Below are positions 6,497 to 14,990 of a DNA stretch of 45,186 bases, piece by piece (the stretch's first letter is position 1; the number at the start of each line of letters is the position of its first letter). The notes beneath the pieces are model-generated. The model made no database searches, had not been told where the DNA came from, and saw only the letters and a program-made list of their open reading frames with translations. Position numbers and translations under genes: made by a program. This stretch comes from Candidatus Saccharimonadota bacterium (GTDB lineage: Bacteria; Patescibacteriota; Saccharimonadia; Saccharimonadales; Saccharimonadaceae): NCBI GenBank assembly GCA_017421325.1, contig JAFOJO010000019.1, positions 1 to 45,186 on the forward strand, in the 5' to 3' direction.

Positions 6497-8122
6497 ATGG
6501 GCCATAAATTAGAACAAAATAAAGTAGTAAATAGTAGAACAGATTTCTTCTACTACACATTTCGTAATATTCTCCTGTTTGGTATTCCCCTTCTTATTGT
6601 GTCTGGTTTAGTTTTGTTTCATTTATCTCTTCATTCTTCTGCTACCAATTCCAGTATCTCTAGTTCAGACGATCTAACTATATCTATATATTCTGCCTGC
6701 ACATTATCCAACGTAATCAATAACGAACATAATACCGTAGTAAATGTAGGTACCTATCAGGAAGATATAGGCAAAACAACCATTACCACATTGTGCAATG
6801 ACAGCAATGGGTACAGCGTATACGCCAACGGTTTTTCCAATAATGAATTAGGCAACAATAAGTTAGTAGATCCGGCCTCACCACTAAATGGTATAGAAAC
6901 TGGGTTATCAACTAACGGTCCCACATCTGCTTGGGCTATGAAACTAAATAATATAGAAAATGACCCTTCTTCTACTCCGCCAGTCATAGAGCAAAGTTAC
7001 AACAATGTATATGGGTTAGTGCCAAATAGCTGGGTCAGAGTAGCTTCACTTCCTGCTGTTACCACTGATATGAGCCAAGGCTCTTCTTTCACTACTACTT
7101 ACTCTGTATATGCTAGTTCTAGCCAATATGCCGGAACTTACAAAGGACAGATAAAATACATACTTACTCACCCTCACAGTAGTAACGGAGCGATAATTCG
7201 CAATTTTGAAACTGCCTTTATTATGGCCGGAAAAAATATAGCTTATCAAGACGACAATGGCTCATACTATGCAATGCAGGATATTGACGGTAATATATGT
7301 AATAGCATTACCTATACCGGAGAAATTACCGCTACACAATTAGTGGATACGAGAGACAATAAATTATATTGGGTAGCAAAGTTAGCCGATGGGCATTGCT
7401 GGATGACACAGAATCTAGACTTCGACATAGTTGCCGATGAACAAGATTCTACCAAAATGAAGGTTCTTACCTCAGAAGATACAGATTTGACAGATCATTC
7501 TTTGACCAAAGCTTACTCTCAAGCCAACGGATACAGCTATAATTCTGCCACAGGCGTTACCACTTGGACTCCGGCCAGTTCAGCTAGAACAATCAACTCT
7601 ACCGGTAGTACCGTAACCGACTGGGTAAACTCTAACACTGTTCCATACTCTGCTAGTATAACGAATAATGCTGGCACCGATCACTACTCACTAGGCAATT
7701 ACTACAACTGGACTGCAGCTATAGCTTCCAATAATTCCAGCACCTTAACTAATGATACGCTAAATAATATACAAAATAACCCTAAAAACTCCGTCTGCCC
7801 TAAGGGATGGAGACTGCCCACTATATCAAATCAATCCGAAACGATTGTCGGCTCTACCAATGAATTTGCAAGATTAAATTATCTATATAATAATAACTCA
7901 TCAAGCTCTTATACGGGATTAGGTACATCCCCTCTATACTTTATATTAAACGGTTCTCTGTATAGTAATAAGGTTATTCCTGGTACAACCATGAATTACT
8001 TTTCAAGCACCGTATATAACAACACAAAAATTTATTATTTAGAATTCTACAACGGCGTCCTCAACACTAGCACGCAATGGACTAGAGAGTTCGGAAGAGG
8101 AATACGTTGTCTTGCTAGATAA
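6497..8122 (+). CDS. FISUMP-domain cell-surface protein 1
   Basis: 541 aa from the ATG preceded by GAGG (start chosen over an upstream Met because of this SD). A short basic N-terminus is followed by one membrane helix (about 22-45) that anchors or exports the protein. A Ser/Thr/Asn-rich beta region follows, then the Fibrobacter succinogenes major paralogous domain (about 255-541) with the hallmark DNKLYWVAKLADG, CWMTQNLD, CPKGWRLP and final GRGIRCLAR. This domain has a C-type-lectin-like fold and is common in surface proteins; a ligand is not known. The gene is AT-rich throughout and lies between two large RNA or DNA palindromes, which suggests an acquired cassette. Its C-terminal codons do not show the GC-rich pattern seen in the second FISUMP gene at 24247. 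Confidence 0.85.
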   Translation: MGHKLEQNKVVNSRTDFFYYTFRNILLFGIPLLIVSGLVLFHLSLHSSATNSSISSSDDLTISIYSACTLSNVINNEHNTVVNVGTYQEDIGKTTITTLCNDSNGYSVYANGFSNNELGNNKLVDPASPLNGIETGLSTNGPTSAWAMKLNNIENDPSSTPPVIEQSYNNVYGLVPNSWVRVASLPAVTTDMSQGSSFTTTYSVYASSSQYAGTYKGQIKYILTHPHSSNGAIIRNFETAFIMAGKNIAYQDDNGSYYAMQDIDGNICNSITYTGEITATQLVDTRDNKLYWVAKLADGHCWMTQNLDFDIVADEQDSTKMKVLTSEDTDLTDHSLTKAYSQANGYSYNSATGVTTWTPASSARTINSTGSTVTDWVNSNTVPYSASITNNAGTDHYSLGNYYNWTAAIASNNSSTLTNDTLNNIQNNPKNSVCPKGWRLPTISNQSETIVGSTNEFARLNYLYNNNSSSSYTGLGTSPLYFILNGSLYSNKVIPGTTMNYFSSTVYNNTKIYYLEFYNGVLNTSTQWTREFGRGIRCLAR

Positions 8123-8185
8123 GACAAAAATTAGCGAGTAGCCACGCGAATTTTAAACTCCAAGCCTTCTTTCTTCCAAGACATA

Positions 8186-8377
8186 TAACAACTAAATCTA
8201 ATCCCTTTCAGAGTATAATGAGATTTGTTGCAGATTCGTTTGCCGTAATTTATACAACTTAGCAATGAAAAAAATCTTCCCCAGCGCAGCGACTAAGGAG
8301 ATTTTTTCTTGCCCTATGTTGTATAAATTACAAAACAAACGAGTCCAAGCTCTGAAAGGGATTAGATTTAGCTGTTA
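8186..8377. repeat. 192-bp near-perfect palindrome
   Basis: Outer arms of 28 nt (8186-8213 and 8350-8377) match at 27 positions. Next come CGTTTG/CAAACG, a perfect 14-bp arm (8245-8258 with 8318-8331), and an inner arm GCAA..GAAAAAAATCT / AGATTTTTTC..TTGC, leaving an apical loop around CCAGCGCAGCGACTAA. As RNA it would be one long rod on either strand. It fills the gap between two convergent genes (FISUMP-1 and the CHAP hydrolase), and the A/T runs of the inner arm could act as a two-way terminator. It could be an independent palindromic insertion. Confidence 0.75.
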
Positions 8378-8432
8378 CCTACATTATTGAAAAAAAGTTT
8401 AAAATTTTAAAATTTTAATAAATATTGTGTTC

Positions 8433-9599
8433 CTACAAATGTATATAATTATACCTACCCACTTCACCTGCGCCAATAGTCCGCGCTCCAAAATCACCAA
8501 AATGCGAATCACCAGAATATAGATAGGTGGCATACGAATTATTATATTCTGTTACGTTAATAGAGCCATCGCCATTTACACTTTCTACCCAAAACACGTG
8601 CCCATACGCTCCGCCATCTACCTGGCCAATCGTACCCGCCGCCGGAGTATGATCTACCGTATAGCCCGCTGCGCGCGCACGATCGTCCCAGCTATATGCA
8701 TTACCCCAAGCTAGCACTACACCGTAAGCCTCATAAGCCTTCCATCCTGTATAGCTCACACATTCACACACATAACCACCAATATAGTATCCATCCCATA
8801 CTGTGCCATACCAATCCTGCTTTGCCGGACAATCCTCCTGCCATGGGTAAGTATTTGCACCAGTGTAGGCGCTACCACGATAAAGCTCTGGGTGCGCCTC
8901 TTGCTCTGCTTTTTCGGCGGCACGCTGTGCTTCTTGTGCCGCCTTTGCCACTTCTGCATACGCCTCTGCATCATTTTGATACTTTTCCACTAAGTTTTGC
9001 TGCTCACCCCGCTTCGCTACTAAAGCCTCCTTTGCCGCCTGCTGGCTAGCCAATAACTCTTCTACTTCTGCTTTGTCATCCTCTAACTGTTGCTTCGCGC
9101 TCCGCACCGCCACTGCCGACACGCTAATTTGTTGCTTCACCACTTCTTCGCGCGCCGCCTTTTCTGCCAAGTCAGAAATAGAGCTCGAACCTGCCAAAAT
9201 CTGAATCGGCTCCGAATCTCCCTCAAAATGCATATTAATCAAAAGTTCTGCTAGGGCCTCTTGCTCTTCTTCCAATTTCAGCTGCGTTTGATAAATTTGT
9301 TTCTTTAATTCTTTTATTTGCACTTCAGTCTGCACAATCTCCGACTCTCGCGAAGAAATTTCCATCGATAGCTCACTTACTTTCATCTGAAAATAGTCCG
9401 CCGAATTAGAAGCCGCTGCTGCATTCTTATTCGCCTCCTCCTCTTTAGCTACCGCCTCACGACACGCCGCCGAGTTCTGGCAAGCCTTAGAAATACCATT
9501 TACTTCTATATTATTTATTACCGTACCAACGATAAGCGACACCATCATCCCAAAGACAGCCCCACTCATCAATATATTTCTAATGTTTATTTTAATCAT
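8433..9599 (-). CDS. Secreted CHAP-domain peptidoglycan hydrolase with coiled coil (PcsB-like)
   Basis: 388 aa: an N-terminal membrane or signal segment (about 10-30), a long coiled coil (about 45-235, Glu/Ala/Lys-rich heptads), and a C-terminal CHAP amidase/endopeptidase domain. The catalytic Cys lies in CECVSYTGWKA (near 281) and the His in YGHVFWVESV (near 331), followed by the usual NVTEYNN. The architecture is that of PcsB of streptococci, which splits peptidoglycan at division and is switched on through its coiled coil by FtsEX. Here ftsX ends 105 nt upstream and ftsE precedes it, so the same partnership is likely. It has its own leaderless promoter (TGA-TATAAT, 6 nt before ATG). Confidence 0.92.
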   Translation of the reverse strand: MIKINIRNILMSGAVFGMMVSLIVGTVINNIEVNGISKACQNSAACREAVAKEEEANKNAAAASNSADYFQMKVSELSMEISSRESEIVQTEVQIKELKKQIYQTQLKLEEEQEALAELLINMHFEGDSEPIQILAGSSSISDLAEKAAREEVVKQQISVSAVAVRSAKQQLEDDKAEVEELLASQQAAKEALVAKRGEQQNLVEKYQNDAEAYAEVAKAAQEAQRAAEKAEQEAHPELYRGSAYTGANTYPWQEDCPAKQDWYGTVWDGYYIGGYVCECVSYTGWKAYEAYGVVLAWGNAYSWDDRARAAGYTVDHTPAAGTIGQVDGGAYGHVFWVESVNGDGSINVTEYNNSYATYLYSGDSHFGDFGARTIGAGEVGRYNYIHL

Positions 9600-9605
9600 A
9601 ACCTT

Positions 9606-9614
9606 ATTATATCA
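9606..9614 (-). promoter_or_regulatory. Extended -10 promoter of the CHAP hydrolase gene (leaderless)
   Basis: TGA-TATAAT ending 6 nt before the ATG. A hairpin (9624-9658) overlaps the -35 region. Confidence 0.7.
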
Positions 9615-9623
9615 TAATAATCA

Positions 9624-9658
9624 AAATTCAAATCGGAATTCACTTCTGATTTGAATTT
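9624..9658. repeat. Inverted repeat between ftsX and the CHAP gene
   Basis: AAATTCAAATC (9624-9634) and GATTTGAATTT (9648-9658), a perfect 11-bp stem with a 13-nt loop. It overlaps where a -35 box of the CHAP promoter would lie, so it may be a repressor site; it may instead end ftsX transcripts, though no clear U-run follows. Confidence 0.55.
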
Positions 9659-9704
9659 CGCCATTTCTTTGCTAAATTTTTTTCCAAAGAAAGTTTAAGC
9701 CAGA

Positions 9705-10760
9705 TTAAGTTTTATGCAAATACTTAGACACCGCCAGTCTCGCCGATATTCTACCAATTATCATACCTGCCGCAATAAATACCAAATACACTAAAATTAA
9801 TTTATTAGATTGTAATACATCCGTAATAGCCGTTACGTCTATACCATAGCCAGCCAACTTTGGCGCCATAAACATAAAACCAAAGTAACTCACCGTAGCC
9901 GCCACTAGCCCCGCAATCACCCCGCAAATCTCTGCTTCCACCAAAAACGGCCCACGAATAAAGCGTTTCTCCGCCCCCACCAACTTCATCATGTAAATTT
10001 CTTCCCGACGTGAGAAAATCGCCATTCTAATAGTGCTAAATATGATCAATACAGATATTACCAAAAACACTACTGCTAGTATCAACCCACCGGTGCGCGC
10101 AATCCTTGCCCACGAAGTAATCGTAGCAATCTCTGCCTGGTTTACGTCATAAGTCGGCGCCTTTTCTTTATCAGTATATTGCTTAAACGTATCGTTGGTT
10201 TCTACCAAATTCCTAATACTGGTTAAATCGTCTACATTGTAAACTTTTATTCGTATCGTACCCTGCATTTTAGCAATCATCAGTTTTTTCATATCTTCGT
10301 CTAAGATATTTATCACTTCATCACTATCTGCATTTTCTTCCAAAAACTTCTCGTATTCTTCTTCCGAATTAGACACCTCCACACTCTTTACGTTTTCATC
10401 GCTCTTGATAATTTCCGTCATTTCGCCTAAAACTTCTTCCGAAGTATTTGGTTTCACGTAAATTGTGATATCAATTTTATCCTTCATTAAGTCTGCAGTA
10501 CTAGTCAAAATCACACTCGCCACCACCGTGACAAATAAAATGATTAAAGTAATCGCCATCACCACTGTTGCCGCAGTAGATAGCCAAATATTACGCCCAA
10601 AACCTTTTGCGCCATATTTTGCAATCCGCGCCTGTGTACGCATCGGGTGCTTTTTCCGTGTTTTCTGCATGGTACGCAAACTCTTTTTGGTAACTCTTTT
10701 GAGCTTTTTGGCTTTAGCCTCCTTTGGCTCTACCTTTGGTGTCACTTTTTCTTCCGTCAT
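9705..10760 (-). CDS. ftsX: Cell-division protein FtsX
   Basis: 351 aa. A cytosolic Lys-rich N-terminus (about 1-65) is followed by the first membrane helix (VVMAITLIILFVTVVASVIL), an extracellular domain (about 95-225, with KSVEVSNSEEEY) and three further helices near 235, 285 and 320, the standard FtsX plan. FtsX pairs with the FtsE ATPase and passes the signal of ATP hydrolysis to an extracellular wall hydrolase through its outer loop. The start overlaps the ftsE stop by one base (TAATG), so the two are translationally coupled. The CHAP hydrolase just downstream is the likely partner. Confidence 0.95.
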   Translation of the reverse strand: MTEEKVTPKVEPKEAKAKKLKRVTKKSLRTMQKTRKKHPMRTQARIAKYGAKGFGRNIWLSTAATVVMAITLIILFVTVVASVILTSTADLMKDKIDITIYVKPNTSEEVLGEMTEIIKSDENVKSVEVSNSEEEYEKFLEENADSDEVINILDEDMKKLMIAKMQGTIRIKVYNVDDLTSIRNLVETNDTFKQYTDKEKAPTYDVNQAEIATITSWARIARTGGLILAVVFLVISVLIIFSTIRMAIFSRREEIYMMKLVGAEKRFIRGPFLVEAEICGVIAGLVAATVSYFGFMFMAPKLAGYGIDVTAITDVLQSNKLILVYLVFIAAGMIIGRISARLAVSKYLHKT

Positions 10761-11530
10761 TATTGAATTACCCTCCTACGTTGTTTCAAAGCGTGGCCCG
10801 GTGTTTGTACCGCTCGCACTGGCACTTTTGGCGCTGGCGTTTCATCTAGCTTATAAATACCATTGTTCTTTTGGTCGTTCACAATTTTACCATCTTTCAA
10901 GGTTACCACCCGCTTCTGCAAATTATTTACAATATTTTCATTATGTGTAGTCACTAAAATTGTTGTACCAAAATCATTAATCCGCTTCAATAGCCCAATA
11001 ATTTCTTCTGTAGTAAGTTTATCTAGGTTAGCCGTAGGCTCATCCGCAATTAAAATCTTCGGCTGACGCGCCACGCTCCGCGCAATAGACACCCGCTGCT
11101 GTTGCCCACCAGAAAGCTGACCCGGAAACTTCTTTGCTTGGTCTAATAGGTCTACTAATTCTAGTACTTTTGGCACGGTTTTTTTAATATCTCTGCCACT
11201 CATGCCAGCAATTTCTAACGCAAAAGCTACATTTTCGTACACCGTACGCCGTGGCAACAGCTTAAAATCCTGGAACACCACACCTAGCCGCCTACGATAT
11301 CCCGGAATATGGCGCTTCTTTACGTAATCTAAATCAATCCCACCGATAATAATCTTCCCGGCATCTGGATTTTCTTCCTTGGTAATCATTTTCATCAAGG
11401 TAGACTTCCCCGCCCCAGACTTACCTACCAAAAACACAAATTCGTTCGGCTCAATATGCAGCGACACATTATCCAGCGCCGGTTTTTCATCACCCGGATA
11501 CTGCTTTGTTACGCCGTCTAGCAAAATCAT
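10760..11530 (-). CDS. ftsE: Cell-division ATP-binding protein FtsE
   Basis: 256 aa ABC ATPase. Walker A GKSGAGKS (36-43), signature LSGGQQQRV (139-147), Walker B ILIADEPT (159-166) and the H-loop VTTHN are intact. FtsE forms the cytosolic half of FtsEX at the divisome. About 30 extra residues after the core, ending QRRRVIQ, are basic and may contact the membrane or FtsX. The gene is leaderless: TGC-TAACAT ends 6 nt before ATG, with TTGCGA 17 nt further up. It starts 40 nt after pheT on the same strand but with its own promoter. Confidence 0.96.
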   Translation of the reverse strand: MILLDGVTKQYPGDEKPALDNVSLHIEPNEFVFLVGKSGAGKSTLMKMITKEENPDAGKIIIGGIDLDYVKKRHIPGYRRRLGVVFQDFKLLPRRTVYENVAFALEIAGMSGRDIKKTVPKVLELVDLLDQAKKFPGQLSGGQQQRVSIARSVARQPKILIADEPTANLDKLTTEEIIGLLKRINDFGTTILVTTHNENIVNNLQKRVVTLKDGKIVNDQKNNGIYKLDETPAPKVPVRAVQTPGHALKQRRRVIQ

Positions 11531-11536
11531 ACTTCT

Positions 11537-11565
11537 ATGTTAGCATAAACGTTACAATTTCGCAA
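11537..11565 (-). promoter_or_regulatory. Promoter of ftsE (leaderless)
   Basis: TTGCGA (11560-11565), 17-nt spacer, TGC-TAACAT (11537-11545), 6 nt, ATG. The same -35 variant TTGCGA is used upstream of pheS and of the gene at 20879. Confidence 0.75.
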
Positions 11566-11570
11566 ACCGC

Positions 11571-13982
11571 TTATATTTTTTCTAACTCTTGCATCAAAGT
11601 ATTATCAATTTTTCCATGGAAATCCAAATGCACTGAAATGCTTTTTTCTTTTATACCTATCGGCTGATAAATCGAAATCGGTGTAATCTCTGCCACTACG
11701 TTATTTTTCACCAACACTTTTTCAATTTTTTCAATCACTTCCTCATAAGTACCGGTAGTCTTAACTGTGAGATCGCGTTTCTCGATCTCGCCTAAGTAAA
11801 TTTCTTTTTTGCCGTTCGCTTTTTCTATTAATTTATCTATATCAAATTCAAAACCAGCCAAATATTCCGCCAATTTGAAATTTAACCTCACTGAATTTTT
11901 AAATTCACCCACCACACCAAGCACCTCACCGTCTTCCGTAATAATTTCTGCACTGCGCTTTGGTTCAAATGGTTTACTTACCGCCAGATCTCCCTTAAGC
12001 GGCAAAAATTTCGCCGAAATATACAATTCTTTCAATAATTCTTCCGCATACTTTTTAGTCTTATAATATGCTGTTCCCGTATTTTTACGCTCCGCCAGCA
12101 CCATCCCCATTTGCATCTTCTCTACCGGCACATCCTCAAAGTCCATACCCCACGCCTTTTGATAAACTTTATTTATTTCATACAAAGCAAACTTATCAAA
12201 TGGAATTTTTTGATTCACATATGCCTTTTCCAGTAAACTCGGCACGATAGATTGACGAATATATTGCAGTTCTGGCGAAATAGAATTTACGATTTTGTAC
12301 GAATTTCTTGGGTCTTGCCCAGCCTTCTCTAATAACTTCCCCGACACAAAACTATAAGTTAACAATTCATTCGCACCCAGCCGCCGCATTATTCCGCGAA
12401 TTTGTTTCTTAAACTCCCACATTTTGTTTGGCTCAGCCGTTTGGTGCAATGGTAAAGTTGGCAAAATATTATCGTAACCCAAAAGCCGCCCTACTTCCTC
12501 AATAATATCTTCCTTAATATGAATATCCGTTCGCCATGCCGGCGTTGTTACTTCCAACAAATCACCATTTTCCTTTACGGCAAATTCTACATTCTCCAAA
12601 GTTTTCACAATCAAATCTTTGTCATATTCAGTACCCAGTAAATTATTTATTTCTTCTGTTGTAATTTTTACAACGATGGTTTCTTCCGACTTTGGATATT
12701 TATCGGCCACCGCCGCCACCTTAAATCCATCAGAAAGCATTTTTGCACATTCCTCTGCCACAGCCAAAGTTTGATACGGTGGCTGCCCCTTCGTAAACCG
12801 CGTAATCGCTTCCGAAAAAATCCCATGTGCCATTTGCGTTTTGCGCAAATTATACAAACTAAATGTTGCTGATTCTAATATAATATTTCGCGTGTTCTCA
12901 TCGATCTCGGTAGATTTACCACCCATCGCGCCAGCCAGCGCCACCGGCACTTCACCACTCGCAATCACAATGTCATTTTCATTTAACTCAATCTCTTTGT
13001 CGTCTAATAGCACCAGCTCTTCACCCGGTTTTGCTAACCGTACGTTGATTTCTGGCTTTTCCTTACCACCCACCGCCACAAATTTATCATAGTCAAACGC
13101 GTGCAATGGTTGCCCAGTTAGTAGCATCAAATAATTAGTCGCATTCACCACCGGGTCCACCGGCCGCATCCCAGATTTAGCCAAAATCGTATCCTGCCAA
13201 GTCAGATATTTTTGCTTCAGCTCCCCGTGCTTTTCCAGAATGATTGCAGTGTAGCGAGCACAGATAGATGGCTCGATAGATATTTTGATAGCATTTGGAA
13301 ACGCCTCATTGAGGACCGTAAGCTCGGCCGAACGGCCTTGAGTGTGTCCGAAATGAGACGTTTCAAATGCTAAACCGAGTATCCCAGCCACTTCTCTCGC
13401 AAACCCAATCATTCCAAAACAATCCGGCCGATGAGTCAGGGATTTATTTTCAATATCCAAAATTTTATCATTCAGCTCAAATACGTCCGCCAAAGAGTCA
13501 CCTGGCTTCGCCACTGCAGGATTAATCTCGGCAATCTTTTCGTGTTTATCATCAAAATCTAATTCGTCCGCCCCTGCCAGCATGCCATTAGATTCATATT
13601 TGCCTAACATTTTGCGCTTGCCAATCACAAACGGCGCATCTTCGTTCACGCTCGCTGGCACCACCGCGCCCGGCGCTATCCATACCGCCAACATTCCTTC
13701 GCACACATTCGGCGCCCCGCACACTACCTGCACCAAACCTTCCGCATTTTTCTCTACCTTCGACACCTCCACATCGCCTACATTAATTTGACATAAAGTA
13801 AGATGTGTATCCGGAATTTCCTCTACTTTTTCTACTCGTACTATATATATATTGTCGTATTTATGCGTTTCATCTATCACGCCTTCTACTTCCACCAACC
13901 GTGCGCCAATCAGTCGCACCAGTTCTTCGTCTGATACTTTCACATTTACATACTTTTTCAACCAATTTAGCGAAATTCTCAT
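11571..13982 (-). CDS. pheT: Phenylalanyl-tRNA synthetase beta subunit
   Basis: 803 aa, the usual bacterial length. It has the N-terminal EMAP/tRNA-binding fold (about 40-150, CQINVGDVEV and VVCGAPNV), the B3/B4 editing domain (about 235-400, SICARYTAIILE and GMRPVDPVVNATNYLM), B5 (about 435-510), the inactive synthetase-like core (about 510-700) and the C-terminal ferredoxin-like anticodon-binding domain (about 705-803, EKRDLTVKTT). It pairs with PheS as an alpha2-beta2 enzyme. It begins 1 nt after pheS. A large palindrome encodes residues about 204-231, in the linker before B3/B4. Confidence 0.97.
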   Translation of the reverse strand: MRISLNWLKKYVNVKVSDEELVRLIGARLVEVEGVIDETHKYDNIYIVRVEKVEEIPDTHLTLCQINVGDVEVSKVEKNAEGLVQVVCGAPNVCEGMLAVWIAPGAVVPASVNEDAPFVIGKRKMLGKYESNGMLAGADELDFDDKHEKIAEINPAVAKPGDSLADVFELNDKILDIENKSLTHRPDCFGMIGFAREVAGILGLAFETSHFGHTQGRSAELTVLNEAFPNAIKISIEPSICARYTAIILEKHGELKQKYLTWQDTILAKSGMRPVDPVVNATNYLMLLTGQPLHAFDYDKFVAVGGKEKPEINVRLAKPGEELVLLDDKEIELNENDIVIASGEVPVALAGAMGGKSTEIDENTRNIILESATFSLYNLRKTQMAHGIFSEAITRFTKGQPPYQTLAVAEECAKMLSDGFKVAAVADKYPKSEETIVVKITTEEINNLLGTEYDKDLIVKTLENVEFAVKENGDLLEVTTPAWRTDIHIKEDIIEEVGRLLGYDNILPTLPLHQTAEPNKMWEFKKQIRGIMRRLGANELLTYSFVSGKLLEKAGQDPRNSYKIVNSISPELQYIRQSIVPSLLEKAYVNQKIPFDKFALYEINKVYQKAWGMDFEDVPVEKMQMGMVLAERKNTGTAYYKTKKYAEELLKELYISAKFLPLKGDLAVSKPFEPKRSAEIITEDGEVLGVVGEFKNSVRLNFKLAEYLAGFEFDIDKLIEKANGKKEIYLGEIEKRDLTVKTTGTYEEVIEKIEKVLVKNNVVAEITPISIYQPIGIKEKSISVHLDFHGKIDNTLMQELEKI
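13289..13372. repeat. Palindromic element read in frame inside pheT
   Basis: Outer arms 13289-13310 and 13352-13372 are inverted repeats (TAGCATTTG and AAACG blocks) differing by one extra base and one change that leaves a G-U pair in RNA. Inside are GGAC/GTCC and GGCC-gaac-GGCC. It is shorter than the leuS unit but has the same kind of layout and lies in a variable linker of the protein. Confidence 0.75.
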
Positions 13983-13983
13983 T

Positions 13984-14940
13984 TTAAAACTCCCTCAAAA
14001 AGTTTAACTTCCCACTTTCAAAATAACGCACATCCTTTAGTCCATAGCGTAACATTACTAATCTATCCATTCCTCCGCCCCACGCAAAACCATGATATTC
14101 ATTCGGATCTATCCCTGCCATTTTTAGCACATTCGGATGTATCATCCCACAACCCAGCATCTCCAAAAAATCGCCTTTTTTACCGCCCAAACTCCGCGGC
14201 TTTTCAATCATAAATTCGAGCGACGGCTCAGTAAACGGAAAATACCCTGGCTGAGTGCGGATTTCTAACTTTTGTTCATAGTACTTTTCAAAGAATTCAC
14301 GCAAAATTCCTAGCATTTGCCCCATATTACAATCTTTCGACACATACACGCCCTCGCACTGATAGAATGTATGCTCATGCGTAGCATCTACATCTTCATT
14401 GCGGTGTACCCGCCCCGGCACCACTACGGCAATATTTTCACCTCGTGCCAATTTATCTTTATACTTTTTAAGTACTCTATGCTGCATAGTAGAAGTATGC
14501 GCTGGCGGGATTAACCCTTCTTCCGTACGAAAAGTATCATACCCATCTCGCGCCGGATGCCCCTTGGCAAAGTTCAGCGAATCAAACATATGATATTCAT
14601 CGTCCAGCTGCCGACTCTCTACCACATCAAACCCCATCATCTGATAAATCTCACAAACTCTATCTATCTCGGTAGTTAATGGGTGGCTAGAACCATTATC
14701 CTGCGTATACACTTCGGGTACCGGCTCGTTTGGTGCCGTAAACGCCGTAATATCTATCGCCTGCACTTCCGCATCTAAAGCCGCCTTTTCTGCTTCCGCA
14801 ATTTTTGCCAAAATTGCCATCTTTTTTTCATTTATTCTGCGTCCAAACTCTGCCCGCTGTTCAGCCACTATGTCACGGATTCCGGCATATTCCGCATTGA
14901 CTCTTTTTAGTTCCTGTTTTAATCTTTCCAACTCTACCAT
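13984..14940 (-). CDS. pheS: Phenylalanyl-tRNA synthetase alpha subunit
   Basis: 318 aa, a little short for the family. An N-terminal coiled coil (about 1-65) that binds tRNA is followed by the class II catalytic core: motif 1 around HPLTTEIDRV, motif 2 near PGRVHRNEDVDATHEHTFYQ, and motif 3 GGGMDRLVMLRYGLKDVR near the end, with the Phe pocket EFMIEKP. The mRNA has at most a few leader nucleotides: TTGCGA (14975-14980), 17 nt, TATAAT (14952-14957), with the predicted start about 5 nt before ATG. It is followed directly by pheT. Confidence 0.96.
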   Translation of the reverse strand: MVELERLKQELKRVNAEYAGIRDIVAEQRAEFGRRINEKKMAILAKIAEAEKAALDAEVQAIDITAFTAPNEPVPEVYTQDNGSSHPLTTEIDRVCEIYQMMGFDVVESRQLDDEYHMFDSLNFAKGHPARDGYDTFRTEEGLIPPAHTSTMQHRVLKKYKDKLARGENIAVVVPGRVHRNEDVDATHEHTFYQCEGVYVSKDCNMGQMLGILREFFEKYYEQKLEIRTQPGYFPFTEPSLEFMIEKPRSLGGKKGDFLEMLGCGMIHPNVLKMAGIDPNEYHGFAWGGGMDRLVMLRYGLKDVRYFESGKLNFLREF

Positions 14941-14951
14941 ATATAATATAT

Positions 14952-14980
14952 ATTATACCCCTATTTTCACTTTTTCGCAA
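14952..14980 (-). promoter_or_regulatory. Promoter of pheST
   Basis: TTGCGA-17-TATAAT, 11 nt before the ATG, giving a leader of about 5 nt with no SD. Confidence 0.7.
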
Positions 14981-14990
14981 AAACCATCTA

